From Brachypalpus laphriformis (lineage: Eukaryota; Arthropoda; Insecta; Diptera; Syrphidae), in NCBI GenBank assembly GCA_945910035.1, contig OX246754.1, positions 14,650,001-14,714,000 on the forward strand: a stretch of DNA of 64,000 bases. Reading direction: 5' to 3'. Under the pieces are notes generated by a model. The model was not told the DNA's origin. It did no database searches and worked only from the letters and a program-made list of their open reading frames with translations. Below are positions 23,401 to 35,400 of this stretch, in pieces; within the stretch, counting starts at the first letter, position 1, and every line of letters begins with the position of its first letter. A program made the translations under genes and the position numbers.

Positions 23401-26400
23401 GCGACATAGTATGGGGAAGGTCATGCTAAACCTCATGACCAAGGGTGTGGAGGAGGAGGAGGAGAACAAAGATGATGGAAGTGATGCAAATAAACCTGCA
23501 CCACAGTAAGGCTGCGACGGCATGCTTGATCAACTATATTATCAAGCATGACGTCTCGGCCATATTGGTACAAGAGCCATGGATCAACGACAACAACCAG
23601 ATCCAAGGGCTCAAAAATAGGAATTATACATTATATATTATCTACAAAACGAACGAAGGTAAAATCAGGGCTTGTATACTTTTAAAAAACAATATAAGGG
23701 CATTTCTGTTGAATAATTTCAGTGACGGCGATCTAGTAGCAGTCTTCTGTGAAAGTGAGGGAAGAAAACCGCTGTGCCTGGTCTCTGGCTATCTCCCGTA
23801 TGAGCTGGTGGAGATTCCATCTGGTAAAATGAAGCAGTTGGTAAGGAAGGACAACTGGCTCTTCATCGTGGGCTGTGATGCAAATGCGCATCACTCGCAA
23901 TGGGGTAGCAGTGATACCAATACGAGAGGTGAGTGTCTTTTCGATTTCATTCTTTCGACCAAGCTCACCATATGTAATAAGGGATCTACGCCAACTTTTG
24001 TAGTTAGGAACAGACAAGAAGTGATTGACATAACACTAGCTTCTTATTCTGATCACCTAACGGTAGAAAAATGGAGGGTTTTGGAGGAGGCATCTCTTTC
24101 TGATCACAGATGGATACGCTTCCAAACTAGGGCTAGCAACAGCTACAGAAACCCTAAGAGTACAGACTTGGGTATATATACAGAGCTAGTAAGGAAACAT
24201 CTTAACGATGGGCCTATTCGCAGCGGCTCAAGATATAGATAAGGCGGTAGACAACTTAGGCAAAGTAATGAACATGGCATTTGAAAGGGCCTGCCCACTA
24301 AGAAAGAAGTCCAAAAGGTCCCAACCTCCTTGGTGGAGCAAGGAAATCAACTCCAAGAAAAAACAGGTTAGGCATTTCTACAACAGGGCCAAAGAAATAG
24401 GGGACGGTACTACATGGGATGAATACATGGACCGCAAGCGGGAGTTTAAATACTTAATTAGGCAATCAAAAAGAAAGTCATGGAAGGAATTTTGTCAGTC
24501 CATTGCGGATACCAGTGAAGCTTCCAGACTTCGCAAGATGCTAGCTAAAGACACTTCCGTCCCAAGCTTCATCAAAAAATCTGATGGCTCGTGGGCAGAA
24601 AGTAGCGAAGAAGTTTTAGAAACGTTAATTGAAGCTCACTTCCCAGGAAGTAGATCGCCAATGGATTCTACTACTCGTATATTGGTAGGTCAATAGGGGA
24701 CGACGTAGAAAATCTCATTACATGGAAGAATCTGCGATGGGCTATTATGTCATTCGCACCATTCAAGGCACCAGGCCCTGATGGAATTTTGCCAGCTATG
24801 CTGCAAAAAGCTCCAGCCAAGGTCAGAAACAGGCTTAGGGAAATTGTTAAACATTGTTTAAGGTCATGCTACGTACCAGTGGCATGGAGGGAAGTGCGGG
24901 TTATATTCATACCTAAGGCAGGTAAACCAAGCCACACTTCAGCGAAAGACTACAGACCCATAAGTCTCTCGTCATTCCTGCTCAAGGCACTTGAAAGGCT
25001 TCTTGATATTCACATCAGAAGCAAGTGTTGCAACGGCATTCTATGCAAAGCTCAACATGCATATCTGAAGGGGAAAACGGTGGAAACAGCTTTACACGAC
25101 GTAGTAGGGAAGATAGAAGCTAGCCTTCACTATAAGGAATATGCACTAGCAGCCTTCCTAGACATAGAAGGTGCTTTCAATAATGTAGAAGGTAGGGCCA
25201 TCAAACAGGCCCTGGAATCTATGAATGTCGAGCATAGCATTACCTATCGGAAACAGTTCAATAAGAAAATCCGTTACCAGGGGGACTCCCCAGGGAGGCG
25301 TTATCTCACCTCTCCTCTGGGTTCTAGTCATCGATGGGATACTTAAAGAACTAAGTAATACAGGTATAAGCGTCACTGCTTACGCTGATGACGTGGTGAT
25401 TTTAGTTCAGGGTAAGTTCCTTGATACATTAAGTGAAATGATGGAATCAGCTCTTAATAGTCTCGAAATATGGGCAAGAGGGTATGGACTACACGTCAAC
25501 CCGGATAAAACTGAATTGGTACTCTTCAGTAGAAAATACAAGATACCACCCTTCAAACTGCCTAAGCTAGCAGGAGTGGAGCTTTCCCTTTCGGATCGCG
25601 CCAGATATCTTGGTATAATGCTGGATAGGAAACTAAATTGGAAACTTAACATACAGGAACGAGTCCGCAAAGCATATAATGCTCTCTTCATCTGTAAGCG
25701 GACCGCGGGGAAAAAATGGGGCCTGAAGCCCGCAATGATGCACTGGCTATACATCATGGTAGTCAGACCCATTCTTACGTATAGGGCTCTTGTGTGGTGG
25801 AAGGCAACGAATACGAAAAACACACGGGATATATTGGCCATGGTACAAAGATCAGCCTGCATTGCCATCACAGGTGCTCTACGCACAACACCTACGGCTG
25901 CACTCGAGATCTTCCTGTATCTCTTACCATTAGACCTACAAATTAAATTTCAAGCGGGCAACAGTGCGCTTCGGCTCACTAACGTTGGTCTCTTCAGGAC
26001 GAATAACATAGGACACAGCTCCATTCTCAAGGAATCTTTTCCTGGAATCCCTGACGAATCCAATTAGAGAGGACTGGCGAAGGAAGATAGTCTCTCTCCA
26101 TAACGAGATTGCAATATACACAGATGGTTCTAAGACCAATGAGGGCACGGGGTCAGGTATTTACTCGAGAGATACGAACCTACAGGTGGCGCTGAGACTT
26201 CCGGACACATGCAGTGTGTTCCAAGCAGAGGTTCTAGCTGTACTTAAAGCGGCGGAATTACTTGAGATGGGATCAATATCCGATAAGAATATCGCCATCT
26301 ACATTGACAGTCAGGCTGCGCTAAAGGCGCTAGAGTCTTACGTCACCAAATCTGAGTTAATCAGGAATTGCCGCACAATGCTTCATTATGTATGCAGAAC

Positions 26401-29400
26401 CGAGTCAGATTATATTGGGTACCTGGACACTGCGATATCGAAGGCAACGAGCAAGCCGATGCGCCGGCTAAAAGAGGAGCTGGGCTCCCACGTAGCGATA
26501 TAATTGGTAGTATTAAACCACCAGGGTGCGTGGCTAAGGGAATTATCCGGGATAAAATCATTGACACGGCTAATCTAAGATGGTCAAACTTAGATGGTCA
26601 CAGGGTGTCTAAGGCCTTGTGGCCTGTGTTAGATCGCAGAAAATCTGGGGAGATAATTAAGTTTTAGATAGATCGAGGCTAAGAACAGCGATAGGAATAC
26701 TCTCTGGCCACTGTCTCCTAAGGAGGCATGCCATGAGACTAGGATTATCCGATACGGATGTTTGTAGGTACTGCGATGACCTACATGTCTCAGAGGATAT
26801 AACTCATATACTCTGTGAATGTCAAGGAATTGCCAGGATAAGGCTAAAGTACCTGGGTAGATACTTCTTCGATAACTTGAAGGAGGTGAGGTCCTTGAAC
26901 CATAACAAGGATCTCTTCAGATTTTGTAGAGAGATCAATTGCTTGGAGGATTGGGTTTAGGTTTTTTGCCGTGAAGGTTTCCTAGGGATCGCGATGGGCC
27001 CACTTTGGTGCTTAGTGTTTTATGACAACCTCATAACCCTACCTAACCTAACCTAACCTAACCTAGGTGTCTGAGCATGAGAAGCGGATCCAAGATTTCA
27101 GAATATGTTCCGGAGTCTCATTGTGTAGAATCTGCATGTATTTTCAGTGTCCTTAACTTTGCACTGCCCCGTTAAAAACCCTGTTAGGGTACGCAGGTTC
27201 TTCTTTAGACTGATGCACTCCCTAAGAGTTTTTTAGTTTGCCTCAGACCTGAAGGTTTTTCCCCAATTTTTCTGATTTCTTATTTTAAAGCATAATCCCC
27301 AATCTACAGAAAAGTTCAAGTCCTGTAAGGGGCTCTGCCGTCCTTTGTCTTCTGAAAGAGTTCGTTGCTTCATCATCCTCTATTTCGGACTGAATCTTTA
27401 GTCAGCCCTTCATCTAGCTTCAGTTGATTCCATTCTGATTTTTTTACTTCGAAGCTAACCCAGTATCCACTATGCCATTGCCACTTTCCAATTTTCCCAA
27501 CGAATATCCTCAAAACGACAAAGTTCTTCTTTTTTTTTTTATTTTTTAGAAAAAGGAAACTCAAATCCCAGAGCACTCAGACTCTTCGGTCCATTGTACT
27601 ACCAGACAGGAACCTTTCTTTGGCGCAGTGGTTGGAAAAACTTCGATGCAATTTGTTTTCCTTTATATTCGGGTGGCTTATGATTACTGTTCTCCGCTGG
27701 GGCTTGAACCTGCACACATCGGTTAACAAGCAAACACACTACCCACTGCACCATTGCCACCCCCGCGACTAGTACTTGGTTTTGATTTTGTTGTAAGATG
27801 GGGCAGGAAAGTCTTGCAGATTGTAGTGACAATGATACCGGGTAAGAATGAGCTCAAAAGCTAGCAAGAGGACTTCTGTAAGGTTCAGAAATGTTCTCGT
27901 AGTGGCACTGGATTGTTCCAAGCTTTGCTTCAGCTTCAAGAAGACGCAGTGTGAAGCATAGTTTTGCTTGATAAGCCTTGCATTGAAAGTATTGGAATGT
28001 ACTACCACCTATTAATGTCGATAGCATGCTCTTCCGGTCTTATCCCATCCTTTTTTCATTCAGTGAGCTTTTTGCAAAGATTTCGGAAAAGTAAGGAATT
28101 TATTCAGTATTCAGTTGTTTTTCTATTTACGGCGATCCCATGTGAGATGCTTCTGTGTGGCGTTCACGATTATTTATCCTTATTACAGTGGGTTCACTAC
28201 AATCTAAATGAACTATCTTGACTCTTTATTGGTGTTAGCTGAGGTTGTTCTTGGTTTAGAACATGTTGTAAGGATATGGTTCCAGAATACTCAATTTGTA
28301 GAGTGTCAGTGTCCTACATTTGGGTGGAATGTGATCCTGAGTCCCCTCAGTTTAAAAATCATAAACGCTCAAATAGCCTTCCGCACTACGAGACTTTCAT
28401 TGCACTATTTTTTTTTTTAAGGTAAAGGGTGAGAATGGGCAGAGAATAACCTCCGACCTAAAAGGTCTTTTATGCTATCCCCTGGTTGGTTGTCTGAGTT
28501 GTAGTTGTCAACTAGCTGAAATCTAGTGCATTAATGAAGCTAAGGATAGTTCGATCTGAGGAAGATGTGACATCAGAAGTTGATGTGACGCCTTTGTTAA
28601 ATTGCTTTAGCCTCAGTCTGGCTATGGCCGGGCAATCACAGTGTATGTGATGGGCTGTTTCGGTGTCTTCAAGACAGAGACGGCACGTTTCCGATTGAAC
28701 ACGGCCCATTTTCTTGGGATGGTAGTTGGGAGAGCAATCTCCAGTCAGTAATGATCTTAGCATTCTGTTTGCTCATTGATAGAATGTCTCTAGTTCTATT
28801 TTTTGAGAAGTTAATAAATTTCTTGGAATGCCTTAGGCCGGGTTGAGCATCCCAGTGAGAGAGCATTTATTCGCGTTCCCAGCGGAGTAGCTCTATTTTA
28901 ATCTGGCTGGTGGGTAAACCGCAGAAGGGTTCAGGTCCAATGCAAGGAGATTGGGCACCTAGTCTGGCAAGCTTATCAGCCGCTTCATTACCAGGGATGC
29001 CTTTGTGACCGGGGACCCTCATTAGTGTGATTTTATTGTGTGCAGCAAGCTGCAAAAGCGTCTGGAGACAATTCCAAAACATCTTAGACTTATAGTCAAA
29101 GGACGTAAGAGCCTTGGGTGCTGCTTGGCTATCTGACACTATATTAATATGTGATTTTCGGAGATTTCGTCTAATGCATTCTCTGGCACAGAGCTCGATG
29201 GCATAGATCTCTGCTTGGAAGATAGTAGTGAATTGAGCTAATGGTGTACAGAGTTTGTAATTGGAGCCAAAGATACTAGCTCCAATCCCATTTTGACATT
29301 TTTGAACCTTCAGTGTACCAATTGATTTGAGATCTTGATTGAGGGATTTGAGGATAGTTCCAGTAGCTGCGGTCAGGTATGTTAACTGTGAAGGTGTAAT

Positions 29401-32400
29401 TGAGGTGGATTCTTTTAGGCATGAAGTCTGAGATGCATACTGCTAGAACAACGGTTAAAGAAGACGTGTATACCTTTCAATACTTGTAGCAAAATCTTTG
29501 GGACAAACTGGGGACTGCAGACAAAATTGACCTTATGGATGTATACAGCCGTGGTACAACCAATTCTCACATATGGGTCAATAGTATGGTGGCCAGCTCT
29601 AAAAAACGCTTATAATATAACCAAACTTAATAAGGTACAAGAAACGGCATGCATAGGCACCACAGGCGCTCTACGGTCAACCCCGATCGATGCTCTAACA
29701 GTCTTCTTGCATCTACAAATACAAATATTTGGCGCAACAGCTCTTTAAAGTGCCAGGGCCTAGTTTCTCGCAGCCACTCATGTTGTGTGCGTTATATTTT
29801 TCACACGAATGGAAGGGACCTACCGTTTAATGCCGAATCCGAACGGCGATTTGAGAAGCTTTTTCATGACAACATTACTCTCGGATGTTTGTCAGACGCT
29901 CGCGAGAGGTGGGACCGTGAAACAACTTTTTGGTATTTGCTGGGATTCGAACTTGGAACCTCATGCGTAGTGATCCGACGCACTAACCACTTACGCCACG
30001 GCGCCCACTCTTCTTGCATCTCCTAGCTTTAGATCTACAAATAATAAACATCACAGCACACAATGCGGTCAGACTCACGGGACCTGGGTGTTGGATTATA
30101 AGACTCAATGGGCATAGTAACATTTTAAGAACTAATTTTGCCCACAACAGATTACATGATACCCGAATTGTATTTCACAAAGCGCTTCGATGTTCAATTC
30201 CTCACAAGATCAGAATGGCAAGATGGACAGGTGATTAAGGATTTCGACGTAACAATCTACACAGACGGTTCAAAGATGAACTGCGGATGTGTTCTCCGAA
30301 TCAACATCTCTAAATCATTTAGGCTCCCGGATTCTGCCAGTTTGTTCCAGGTAGAATTACTCGCAGTCCGGGAAACTTGTCGTCAGATCAAAACACACAC
30401 CAATATAACACCGAGGCAAGATCGCTATTTTTATTGATAGCCAAGCAGCCATCAAAGCCATTGCATCGACTATTACATCCTCCAAGCTAAAATGAGCTAG
30501 CTTTGCTAAATAGCCAACTCAAGCTGACCCTGATTTAGGTTCCAGGGCACAGTTACGTTTATGGAAACGAACTTGCAGATGAACTGGCTAGACAAGGCTC
30601 AGCCCTCCACAGCACTCTTGCGCAATATTTTGTTTTTTTTTGTCGGGATAGGAAACGCTCGACTGGAGCACTCAGACGCAACTGGTCCATTGTGCTACCA
30701 GAGAGCAAAAACCCTGATTTACCCATTTTATTTGAATTTCCTTGTCTTTTTAAGAAAGCCAAGCAAGCACTACAGTGATGAGGAGCTTACAGTACCAGTA
30801 CTCACCACATCTGCACCTAGGATCTGCCACCTGATACGAGCAAAGGGCAGAAACTCGCAGAGATAATGTTCCGCAGTGTCGTCGCTCTCTCCACAAGCGT
30901 CGTAGATTGGTGCTTGGCGAAACTGAAATGAGATGCCAAGATGCCAATAATTTGTCTGCAGTCTTTTCTGCTGACAGACAGCAAGAATGCCCCTGATTTC
31001 TTACAGACGTCCGGGAGCATGCGTTTAGTCAACCTGCATCCTGGAGAGTCATGCCACACACAATTGTGCTCGTGAGAGACCCAACCGTCAATGGAAGCCC
31101 TAACCGAGGACGCAGGGAGACCCAACGCGGGTTCGAAATCTGAGAAAGCCTCCTTTGAGCATTGTCTAGCAATCTCATCGGAGATCTCGTTCTCCAAGAT
31201 CCCAGTGTGACCTGGAACGCAGATAAGCGACAGAGAATTCAGCCTTGCGACCGAGTTCAAAGAGTTTTTGGTTTCATGAACTATTTTGGAAGAGGTTAAA
31301 GGGTTAAGCAAGGCCTTAAGCGCAGTCTGACTGTCACTACAGACACAAATGCTACGTCCCTTCCAGCTGTTCTTCAAAACATAATTAATGACCGTTAGGA
31401 TCGCATAAGTTGTTATGACACCAGCGCCAGACCCTTGACTAGTTTTGGAACCATCCGTGAAGATACGACTACATTCCATTCCCGGCTCAGACTCTGGCCG
31501 AAACCAGTCCTGGACACAAGAAAAGTCGACTCTGACTCGCTGGAGTTCTGGTGTCATTACATCAGACGGCATATCCATAAGACAGGAGTCGTAAGATAAC
31601 TGTCGCGCAAGTTCATCAAAATTCCAATATGAAGTATACCAAAAACCGCTCCGCCTAATAAGATGGATGGCTTTGATAGTGCAACCCATGATATAAGTAT
31701 CGAGCGGAGGTAATTTCAGCAAAGCGTCTAGAGCAGAGCCAAGCGTACTCGGAAAAGTTCCCGTGCAGCCGAGGCAAGCCGTTCTTTGGAGTTTCGCACA
31801 AAAGGCAACCACATATTTACGCGAGAGCCCCTTCCACCAAACAGCCGACGCATTTGCGAGTAATGGTCTTATCATAGCCGTATAGATCCAGAGAACCTTA
31901 TTTGGTGACAAGCCCCATGTCTTGCCAAAAACACCCTTACACTGCCAGAAAATTGAAAGCGCCTTGGATGTTTTCGCCTCATCGTGCTTAGTCCAATGAA
32001 GTTTCTTATCTGAAATCACTCGTAGATATTTGGCTTCATTGGAAATGCGAATGGTGCCGCCTTTAAGCACTGGCTGAGTCAGACTGGTCAAAATCCTCCT
32101 TCTCGTAAAAAGAACAACTTCAGTTTTAAGAGGATTCACCGAAAGCCCACTCCTAGTACACCATTCATCGATCATGTCCATCGCCGCCTGCTCGTTAGCA
32201 CAGACCGTCGCCAGGCATGACCCGACAGAAAGTACACCGACATAATCCGCATATGCCTGAGCGTAGACGTTAGAACTATTTAGAGTGTTCAACAGAGTCG
32301 ACCACCATGCACCATAACAATGGAGACAGAATGCCACCTTGCGGACAGCCCCTGTTTACCCCTGTCATAACATATCGGACACAATAACCGCAGATTTCAA

Positions 32401-35400
32401 GTACCTATGGGACCCAAAAGAAGCCACCGGAGATCACTGAAAGAAGGCCTACCATAGGGCTCTGTTCTGGCCCATATACTCATTAATTTATACGTCCATG
32501 ACTTGCCCTCGACGAGCAGCAACATTTTCTGACATGCAGACGACATTGCTCTCGCATGACAACAGCGAAATCTCACAGCTTGTGAGTACGAACTCACTAA
32601 AGACCTAGAATCACTGAACATATACTTCAAAAAGTAGAGACTGAAGCCAAATCCATCTAAAACTGAAGTTTGTGCTTTTCACTTGGATAACCGATATGTG
32701 AGAACATAGGTGAATATAACCTTAGATGGAACAATTGTCACGCACAATCCAAAGCCAAAATATCTAGGTGTCACGCTGGACCTCATACTGACATACAGAG
32801 TACACTTAAAGGAAAGCTCACTCAAGTCGGACACTAGAAACAAATCAATACAAAGGCTGACCGGTTTTGGCTAAAGTGCAAATGCAACTTCCGTCAGAAC
32901 TACTGTGGTGGCTCTAGTCTACTCTTCGGCGGAGTGGACACCAGACTGAACGCTGCAATTGGTAGCCTTAGACCTAGGCAAACACACAATGCCAATTTTG
33001 TCTAACATTACACCCCCACATCTGAGACGTGATGCTGCTACCCTGAGTGATTGAAGAAAATGTCAACAGCGCACCTCACTCCTCCTCCATGAAATAAACA
33101 ACTCTCCAAGTTTACGGTTGAAGTCCGGGAACCCATTCTGGACGTCTGGAGAAAAACTAGAAAACAAGAATTTTGATGTGAACAGAGCATGGGTCGAAGA
33201 ACTACGGAAAAGCAACCTATTTAGCAAGCACATCGTGGCAGACCCAAACCAAAGAGTCAACGAATTTCATCTACCTCGTGGAGAATAGTTCATTCTAAAT
33301 CTCTTCCGCAGCAATATAGGAAGATGCGGTTACCTTATGCACAGATGGTCTCAGACTCCTGCATGCGACTGTGGTGCTGAACAATGTGTTCTTTTCTAAC
33401 AGAGTAATCTGTATAACATTTTAAACCGTTATAGGTAGTTCAGGAGTGTGTCTACGCTAGTTAAACCACCGGCGCGCGTGTGCCACCAATTTTCCGTATA
33501 CACTACGATTTCCAAAACATATCTTGGTTCGCATTCTTGTTACACTCCGGTGTAATGTCTGTGATAACACTTCCGTTCGTAATTTCGCTATACTGGGGCA
33601 GATGTACTTAAATTCCCTTGAAAGGCTTGTACGTGATAATGTAACAGACAGACAGACACTTATGATGTGAAGTCATATGTACCTATTTACGTTGCCGGAA
33701 GTGCAAGCTTTTTTTCTTTCGAGCTACAAGGCGATTAGTCTCTCAATTATAATACTTTTATTTAAATATACCACTCACCTGCAAAGGTCCACCCGAATCC
33801 CCCTGGCACGAGTCCTGACCACCCGTCTCATAGCCAGCACACAAGAATATATCCGGGATAAATTCCTGTCGTCCGGCTCGCAGAAACATCGACTTGCACC
33901 GGTCATTGCTCACAATCGGTACCGAGACCTGCAACAAAACACAAATAAATCACTCATATAGCAGACCACCCAACCCTAGTCCAATTGAATTGTACTCACC
34001 TCTTGCAGCACCGATGGCAGTGTACCACCCTCACTTAGTCGGCCCCATCCTGTTACCGTTGCATTCATTCCAATCAGCAAGCTATCCGTCGACGGCAGAC
34101 AAATCGGACTCACATGCGGTGCAAACTCTAGCGGTTGTTCCAGTTTCACCAGCGCCAGGTCGTATTCGTACGTGAAGAAGTTGTACTTGGGATGGACGAC
34201 TTTTTTGGCCACGCCACGCTCAATATATGGCAGCTGTTCCTGTACATGAGAGAAATCATATTCCCCAACTCGGATGCGGATCTGTGACGTTAGGAGGCTG
34301 CGAAGAGATATGGTTAAGCTGGACAGATCAAATCACCAAATTTGGACAAAACTGAACTTACTCATCCACACAGTGGCCAGCTGTCGCGATCCAGTTCTCG
34401 TTAATCAGTGCACCACCGCACCGGTGTGTGCTGGAGAAGCCGAAGAAGGATGTGCGCCGTACTGACACTTGCCAAGGCCATCGACCGAATGGTGCATTCT
34501 TGCCGCCAACAATGCGGGTTTCCGGTCGCGCTAGTGATGGGACGCCACATTCTGTAAATGGTTAAATGTGTCAGGGTGTGTGTGTGCGTGCGGTGGACAG
34601 AGTGAGGACTTACCACTTCGGGCGGCTGAAATTGTCTTGATTGGAGTTTCGTTGGTTACGGAGTTCAGGATCTCGTTGGACTCGATTGTGGTTAGGTTTA
34701 GGGATGGCGGCGTTTGTCGCACTGGGGTCAGGGTGCTCGAGGTAGTTGTTGTGTATTTCGTTGGAGGTTTTGTTGGTTTGTACGTGGAGGATGTGATGTA
34801 GGTTGGGTAGGATAAGGATGATGATATTGGGGATGGATATTGGGTGGATGGGTAGTAGTGTGTTGTCGACGACGCCGGTCGGGTGGTGGTGGTGGTCGTG
34901 GTGGTAGTTGATATCGAAGTACTCGAGCTGCTTGAGAAGGGCGAGTAGGGTGAGTAGGGTCGAGTTGTTGTGACAGGTTTCGTCGGTTTCGTGCCAAAAG
35001 TCTGAAATGAGTGAATGATATATTAAAATCGGGAGAAAGGCATACAATATCATGAGGTTCAACGGCATTCGGGATGTTGTCCAAGATATGACGAAGCAAT
35101 GCAATCAGTTTGAACATTAAGCTAAGACTGTTCCACTCCAACGTTGAATCCGTGCTCCTCTATGGAAGTAGCACGTGGATAGTAACCACTGCTATCACCA
35201 GAAACTGAAAACGTGTGCTAGTAGGTGCCTGCGCAATATCTTAATGATTTTCTGGCCCAATCGTATCTCTTACGAACATCTCTACCAGGGAACGGGTCAA
35301 GAACCAATAGGCATAACCATCCAATGACGTAAATGCCGGTAGATTGGGTACAAGTTCCGAAAGGGTGACAGTTACATAGCGAACCATGTGATGCAAATTA

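Larger units (their letters stand above)
22733..27066 (+). mobile_element. LOA-type non-LTR retrotransposon, nearly complete
   Basis: Two overlapping ORFs (ORF1, then nuclease/RT/RNase H) are followed by a short 3' region and a CCTAA repeat tail. The nuclease start QINLHHSKAATA, the RT and a C-terminal RNase H fit the LOA clade (baggins, Bilbo, lian type); this clade call is from memory. ORF1 is open; ORF2 has about five frame breaks. The copy lies in sense on the plus strand, opposite to flz, inside the large intron. Confidence 0.78.

Noticed and set aside
27038..27065. CCTAA repeat as an interstitial telomere
   Set aside because: Only about five units, placed exactly at the 3' end of a retrotransposon, with variant tails on related copies; better explained as an element tail, so kept only as a finding to test.
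29930..30008. tRNA-like sequence as a functional tRNA gene
   Set aside because: The A and B boxes are present but the arms do not pair into a clean cloverleaf by eye and the sequence is the head of an insertion with target duplication, so it is a SINE.
34610..35141. Two His/Pro-rich minus-strand frames of 137 and 164 residues at flz exon 4
   Set aside because: They are alternative frames of the low-complexity exon; only the third frame joins in phase with both flz neighbours through good splice sites.
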